This document shows positions 58,046 to 64,000 of a DNA stretch of 64,000 nt, in pieces (the first letter of the stretch is position 1; every line of letters starts with the position of its first letter). The notes beneath the pieces were generated by a model, which had not been told where the DNA came from, ran no database searches, and saw only the letters and a program-made list of their open reading frames with translations. This DNA is from Monocercomonoides exilis (taxonomy: Eukaryota > Preaxostyla > Oxymonadida > Polymastigidae), in NCBI GenBank assembly GCA_001643675.2, contig LSRY02000031.1, forward strand, positions 622,501 through 686,500. Direction: 5' to 3'. The translations under genes were made by a program, and so were the position numbers.

Positions 58046-61000
58046 ATGATAAAGCAGCCAACACCTTATTTTACGGCTGTAACATCACATTCTCGCCAAC
58101 CATCTGCGTCAGTTTTAGAAAATCTTATTCAAGAAAAGCAAAGAAAGATTGAACATCTTTCTCAAAAAGATAGGTTTTTGCTGAGCTTTATTCTTGAATT
58201 TAAAAAAATAACTTCTTTTCATTAAAATCATAAATGTTTTTTAATCATGATTATCAATATTATTAGTGCAATTAAAAGCGATAGAACAAAGGAAGGCTCT
58301 TCTATTATCAGTTCAACTCCAGAAACCGATCCATATAAAAAAATTTCGCATATCTCTTCAGGGAATTCTCGTCTTAAGGCCTCATCGTCTGCAAAAGAAC
58401 CTTCATACAAATTTCTTTCACAAATGAAAAATTCACAAGAAAGGGCTCTTACTCCCCCAAATTTATTAATGCACCAACAACGAGAAAATAGTTTCAATGA
58501 AAAAGATAAAGATCAAAGTTATACGAGCAAATCAGCCTCTGAAATGCAGATCTTAGCAGAAAAGAAAGAACTTGGCAGGATCACAAATCAAAAAGGAGAT
58601 GCAAATTCCAATGAAAGTTTGGAGAAAGGATTTTCTTATGAAGATAACAAAAAATGCGAAGATTCAACTGCCATATTAGCAAGAGTGGGCACTTTCATAG
58701 AAGAACGCAGAAAGCGAGAAGAGGAAAGGCGGAGAAACGAGCTACGGCAGATGGAGGGATTTTCTAAAGAAGCGAATGATGACTTTTCAGAAGAAAGGCT
58801 TAGAAGGGGAAAAGAAGAAAGAGCAGGAAATGACGAAAGTCAACAAATCACACAGCAAAATGAAGCAGTGAAGGAAAATCCAAATGAAATCGTGAGTGAA
58901 AAGAAAGAAGGCACCTCATTTGCTTCTGAAAGCTCCAAAGATCTTATAAGAGAAAAGAGGGGAGATGTTGAAGCAACTTCACAGTGTCATCCTTCAAACA
59001 CACCATCGTCAAATAAGAACACTGAATCACAATCGCAATTGTTGCCTCAATCACAATCTCAGACTCAACTTCAACCTTCTTCCACTCGTCAAACACCCCG
59101 CCCTCGTTCTCAATCTTCTTCCTCTTCCTCCTCTTCCTCTTCCTCTCTCCCTCTTCGTGCCTCTTCTCCTTCTCAACTTCCTTCATCATCATCAACTTCC
59201 TCTTCCTCTTCCTCTTCCTCCTCCTCTCCAACCCGCACCCCTCCCCCTCTTTCAAGCAGCATGCAGTCTTTTCTCAGCCGCGCACAGAAACAAGAGGCGC
59301 AGCGGCAGGCGAAGCTGACTGTGCTGAAGAGAGAGGAAGAGGCGAGGAAGAAAGAGAAGATGAAGAAAGAATTCACATTCCATCCTTCGATTGAGAAGTC
59401 ACAGAGGACGGCATGCTTGTCTGTGGCTGGTGGAGGAGCAATGGGGGGAAAAGAAGGAAGAGAAGGAGGCAAAGTGAGATGGAGAAAACCAGAAGACGAA
59501 GATGCAATTCAACCGGCTAACAACAACACATGTGTGCCTTCAAGTGACAATACATTGGATGCTTCAGAGAGACAAAGAAACAATCAACAGCCAAATTCAG
59601 TTTCAATTTCAATTTCACAGCCATTGTCTTCCACAGCTTCTCGCTCTCCTTCTTCGCAGCTCATCCAACTTTTGTCTCTTTCTCCTTCTGTTTCTGCTCA
59701 GCTATCATCAAACTCCTTTCAGAGAAGACCCAGTTCGCCTGCGTTGTCATTTCCTGCTTCTTCTTTTTATCCTTCTTCTTCTTCTTCTTCTTCAAATTCT
59801 TCCTCATCTTCTTCTACTGCTACTGCTGTTCCTATGAATAACACTCTCAACACTTCGACAGTTTCTGCTTCTTCTTCTTCTTCTTCTTCTTCCATTCCAT
59901 CATCATCATCTTCATCATCTTTACCTTCTTCTTCTTCTTCTTCTTCTTCTTCTTCTTCTGTTTCATTCACACCTGAATTGCTATCACTCACACACATTCC
60001 CACACACCTCCTTCCTCCTTCTCAGGGGCCTCTTTCAACTCCTCTTGGATTGCCATTGAATTCTTCTTCTTCTTCTTCTTCCCTTCTCACTTCGCAATTG
60101 CCTCAGCTTTCTGTTCAACCACAACAGATTTCTTCTCTTTCTTCTTCTTCTTCTGCTCCTTCTCTTGTTCCTTTCACTCAAACACAAGCATTTCCATCGC
60201 AATCTTCTTCATCTTCTTCTCTTTCTTCTTCTTCTTCTTCTTCTTCTTCAAGGCAGTCTCTTTCAGATCCACTTCACATCTTCAAATTCTCTCCTTCGCC
60301 TCCTCCTCATTCGCATTCATCACATCCAGACATTTCATCATCATCTTCTTCATCTTCTTCAACAAATCCTTCCTCTTCCTCCTCCTCTCCCTCTCCTCCT
60401 CCTCCTTCTTCTTCTTCCTCTTCCTCTTCTTCCTCTTCTTCTTCCGACCTTCCCTTCGAAGAGCGCCTTCTCAGATGGGGGCAGAACAGAGATGCAGCAA
60501 ATGCGTCGTTGAGAGAGAAGATAAGAGCGAAAGAGATGGAAGAAGCAACATTTCATCCTCATCTTGTGACTGGAAGCAAACAATACAGACAAAAATATGC
60601 AAAGGGGAGAAAAGAAGAGAAGGGGGAAAAGAGGGAAAAGAGGGAAAAGGGAGGAAAAGGAAGGAAAGAAAAGAAGGAGATGAAAGGGAAGAAGGAGAAG
60701 AAGGAGACGAAGAGTACAAGTGAAGATGAAATTGAAGAAGAAGAAGAAGATGATGATGAGGAGGAGGAGGAGGAGGACGAAAAGAATCAATCTCCACAAA
60801 TTTCTCCTTCATCATCATCTTCTTCCTCTTCTTCCTCTTCCTCTTCTTTCTTCACAAAACAACCAATTGTAACTTTTTCTCCAAATGGAACTAAATCAAC
60901 AATTCCACAGTTTTCCACGCCTCAAACAACTTCTTCTTCATCTTCTTCTTTTCCTTCTTCTTCTTCCTCTTCTTCTTCTTCTTCTTCTCTTTCTCCTGCT

Positions 61001-63292
61001 CTTTCTGTCTATCTTTCGCAGAATCCATTTGACAGGCTGTCAAAATTTGTGTATCCAAAACAGTGTTTAATGGCACAGACAATGCAGATGACAATAAAAG
61101 GGCAAAATAAACAAGAAAACAGAGAAAACAGAGAAAATCAATATAATCAATATAATCAGGAAAATGAAGAAAACGATGAAAACAATGAAGATGATGAAGA
61201 TGATGAAGATGTGCAGCAATTCCAAAGGATTGAAAGAGGAGGAAGAGGAGAAAGAGGAGGAGGAAGAGAAGGAAGAGGTTATTTGAGCAAAGAGAAAGAA
61301 ACAGAAGATATCGAAAGAAGCAGAAACGCACAAGAAATGTTTCGATTAAACAGAGAAACGCAGCCAAATTGCTTGAAAACGCCTTCAAATGACCCAAATA
61401 CAGGAATGCTGACATCCAGAAGCAATCAATACAACACTTCTTCTTCGTCATCAACATCATCTTCTTCTTCTTTCCCTTCTTCTTCTGCTTCTTCCACATC
61501 ATCTTCTGCTGTTACCCCCCTCTTTGCTCCTGTCCCTCCTTTTGCTACACCTCCTCCTCTTCAACCTCCTCCTCCAAGTTCTTCTTCCTCTTCTTCTTCT
61601 CTTCGCACCATCAATGACTTTGCCTCTTCGCTCCATCTTCCTTCCTCTCTTTTCCCTCCCCCGTTTGTTTCTCCGATTTCTCCTATTTCTCCGAGCTATT
61701 CCACTTTGAGAACACAAACAAACACTGGGAAAGAATACAGACAGCCACAAGAGACAAGAGATGGATATGTTGATGATGATGATGAAGGAGAAAGACGATT
61801 TATTCCTTCTTCTTCTTCTTCTTCTTCTTCTTCTTCTTCTTTTCCTTATTCAGAAACACCTGCAACAGAACCACTGCGAAGAAATGAGCCATTCAATGTA
61901 AGTGACAGCAATGTCAACACAAACACATTTGCGTCCACTTTGAACTCTGACAGAAGCAGTCTAAGACATCAAAGGGGTTTTGGAATGGAAGATATCAATC
62001 AGATTCAACAAGAATCTCAACAACGATCTCAAAAGCAGTTTCAACAGTTTCAACAACAACAGATGAAATCAACACGACGCAGCATAAACGCCAAGACCTC
62101 CAGTTATCTCTCTCAGAACACCCCAAAAACGCCTTTTGGAGCATCACAACAGCAGCAAAATCAGCAAAATCAACAGCAGCAACAGTCAGTGCCTTCAATG
62201 TCCCCTTCATTCCGCTCATTCATTGAGCGGCAGGAGGATGCGCTGCAGCGGCAGATTGCCGAGCGAGAAGCGGAGAAAAGGAAAGAACTGACTGCGAAAC
62301 GAGTGCCAAGCATAAGCAGAGGAAGCCAACGATTGGCAGAAGAGAAAGAATTTCCGGAGTTTAAAGACAGGCTCGATGTGTATGTGTCTGAGTATGCAGC
62401 AGCAAGGAGAGGGTATGAGGAGAGGCTGAAGGAGTGGATGGAGATGGTGGAGAGAGAAAAGAGAGAAAGAGAAAAAGAAGGGGAAAGAGAAGGAGAGAGA
62501 GAAAGGGGGAAAGAAGAAGAAGAGGAGGAGGAGGAGGAGGAGGAGGAGGAAAAGGAAAGGAAAAGAAGAAATATCGAGAGTGATGAAGAAAACGATGAAA
62601 GCTCCAATGAATATGACAAAGCAGACGAATCAGACGAAGCAGAAGAGGAAGCCAAAACAGAAGCTGCAAGCAATCGCAGACGAAGTCGTGCAAAAACAGG
62701 CAAAGCGATCTCAAAGCGCCTTCGCCCGAGGACAGTTGAGCAGGAGCGCAGCATCACCCCTCCTTCCTTCGCTCTTTCGCGCAGCCGGCGAGCGTCGACT
62801 GTTCAAAGTGACAGCAACATCGATATCAGCGAATATGCAGAGGGAACAGTTGCTCCTTCTCTGCCTCCTTCTCCGCCAGTCCCTCTGCCTCCTTCGTTTG
62901 CGCCCACCATCAACAAAGCGTCCTCTCTCCGCAGTGCGCGTGGGGTGGCTGCGCTGAGCGTGGCAGATGCGCAGCGGCAGGCAGCAGAGCGGGAAAAGGT
63001 GAAGAAACAAGTGGAGGCTGAGGAGAGGAAGGAGATGACGCTCCGGCCGCAAGTGACGCCACTGGGCAGGATGAGCGCGGGGCGGCTGGGCGTGCTGCGC
63101 GATGGGGAGGAGTACATGAGGCATCTGATGGACGAGATGCTGGTGGAGGAAGAGCGGGTGAGGGCGGTGCAGGCGGAGGAAGAGGCGAAGGTGATGAGGG
63201 AGTGCACTTTTGCGCCGGCAGTGAATGCGATGCCGACGTTCCAGAAGTCGATTGCAGAGAGCTTTGCGGTGTCGCGGATGGCGCAGCTGTGA
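58046..63292 (+). CDS. 1,717-residue Ser-rich coiled-coil protein with repeated TFxP motifs
   Basis: No family assigned. Exon 58046-58173 (MIKQPTPYFTAVTSHSRQPS..) joins 58267-63292 in frame (donor GTTTTT). Most of the length is low complexity: poly-Ser blocks, Lys/Glu runs near residue 830-880, and Gln runs near 1270-1310. Interspersed are charged helices, each followed by a motif of the type E-x-T-F-x-P: FTFHPSIE near residue 411, ATFHPHL near 803, MTLRPQV near 1633 and CTFAPAV near 1688. The C-terminal 480 residues form the least degenerate part, with long helices such as FKDRLDVYVSEYAAARRGYE and EEYMRHLMDEMLVEEERVRA. Motifs of this type recur in cytoskeletal or flagellar proteins of protists, so a cytoskeletal role is a weak guess. 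Long antisense frames here are serine-tract shadows. Confidence 0.75.
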
Positions 63293-64000
63293 GCGGCTTG
63301 GGATGGAGAAACAGAGGCGTAGAGGAGGAAGAAGAGGATGGATAAGAAGAATAGAGGAAGAGGAAGAAGGGAAGAGGAGAGGAGGAGAAGAAAAGAGAAT
63401 GAGAGAAAGAATTTAACAGTGAAAAATGAAAAAGGATGAAGAGAGGGAGTATGTGTGTCATTTAAATGTTTTCATTAAGAAGGGAAAAAGAGAAAAAGTT
63501 CAAGTAAAGAATTATTCGGTGTAGTTTATATTTGATTTCGTCTTGAAGAGAAAAGGATATTTGAAGTGTGAAATGAACTGGAGTGAATGCAACATGAATG
63601 GCGTTGTTGTGCTAAATGAAATGGTGAAGTTTGGTTCAGAAATTAATACACACTATGTATTTGGAAACATTCTTTTCAGCAATAAGCCTCATAATTTTTA
63701 TTTTGTTTTTAATTTTTAATTATTTAATTCTATTAACACGTTTTGTGATCTTATTAATTTTGTTAGAAAATAAAAGCGAGAAAGTGCTCTTTTTCCTTAT
63801 GATCGGTAACATTCAAAGCAAAAATTTGTTGTTCTCTCTCCTTCTTTCAAAATTAATATCAATCGATTTTTTTTTTTTTTTCTCCATTTTCTTTATTGAT
63901 ATTTTTATTCAAAGATAGCTAATATATCATTTATTAACTCTACAGTTTTTAATGATTATTGAATTTTGAAAAAACAAAAACTTATAAGTCACGAAAAATT
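63293..64000. other. 3' flank at window edge
   Basis: Purine-rich (AGAGGAAGAA) to about 63500, probably 3' UTR, then AT-rich. No further gene can be supported before the edge. Confidence 0.5.

Noticed and set aside
58944-63461. Many plus and minus frames overlapping the Ser-rich gene
   Set aside because: Shadows of TCT/TCC serine tracts; they yield Leu, Pro, Lys or Glu homopolymers.
1-64000. Prokaryotic features such as CRISPR arrays, operons or Shine-Dalgarno sites
   Set aside because: Introns, eukaryote-only protein families and gene spacing show nuclear eukaryotic DNA; no regularly spaced direct-repeat array was seen.
1-64000. Variant genetic code with TAA/TAG as glutamine, known in some oxymonads
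   Set aside because: TAA ends SUB1, PEN-2, the surface protein and the transposon gene exactly where the families end; no in-frame TAA or TAG is needed in conserved domains.

Overview
This window looks like nuclear DNA of a free-living or commensal eukaryotic protist. It is AT-rich, its genes have many spliceosomal introns, and the recognisable proteins are eukaryote-only. TAA, TAG and TGA all work as stops, so the code is the standard one. Very large beta-helix surface proteins with a degenerate kinase-like tail, together with the serine-rich low complexity, suggest a metamonad of the oxymonad (Monocercomonoides-like) type. That placement is inference.

Layout. Positions 1-9.2 kb form a compact housekeeping block: ESF1 (rRNA processing, minus strand, cut by the left edge), a secretory FKBP-type prolyl isomerase whose ATG lies only 38 bp from the ESF1 ATG, the branch-point-binding splicing factor SF1, and MON1 (endosome/vacuole Rab7 activation). 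Positions 9.2-13.5 kb hold a near-complete palindrome, a long TTC microsatellite, relics of decayed genes and a hairpin locus. Positions 13.5-21.3 kb are one intronless gene for a 2,590-residue single-pass surface protein with a cytoplasmic pseudokinase. Positions 21.3-49.1 kb are gene-poor: a small three-exon gene, a Tc1/mariner-like MITE, two decayed copies of one unrecognised gene (29.6-31.3 and 41.7-44.5 kb) and, between them, a 6.2 kb transposon (33.86-40.04 kb). The transposon has ~0.6 kb inverted terminal arms and one spliced gene that fuses an intact ubiquitin-specific protease to a DDE-like transposase. A GC-rich, hairpin-rich segment follows directly downstream. This element is the most novel object seen. 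Positions 49.1-63.3 kb form a second housekeeping block: RPN1 (13 exons, 26S proteasome base), PEN-2 (gamma-secretase), IST1 (ESCRT-III), SUB1/PC4 (transcription coactivator) and a 1,717-residue Ser-rich coiled-coil protein.

I rebuilt gene models by hand from reading frames, family conservation and GT-AG sites. Introns are mostly 28-190 nt. Most share an unusual 5' splice site, GT[A/G/T]TG, and lack a clear polypyrimidine tract. Low-complexity Ser, Glu and Lys tracts are pervasive, so most long overlapping frames on opposite strands are shadows.
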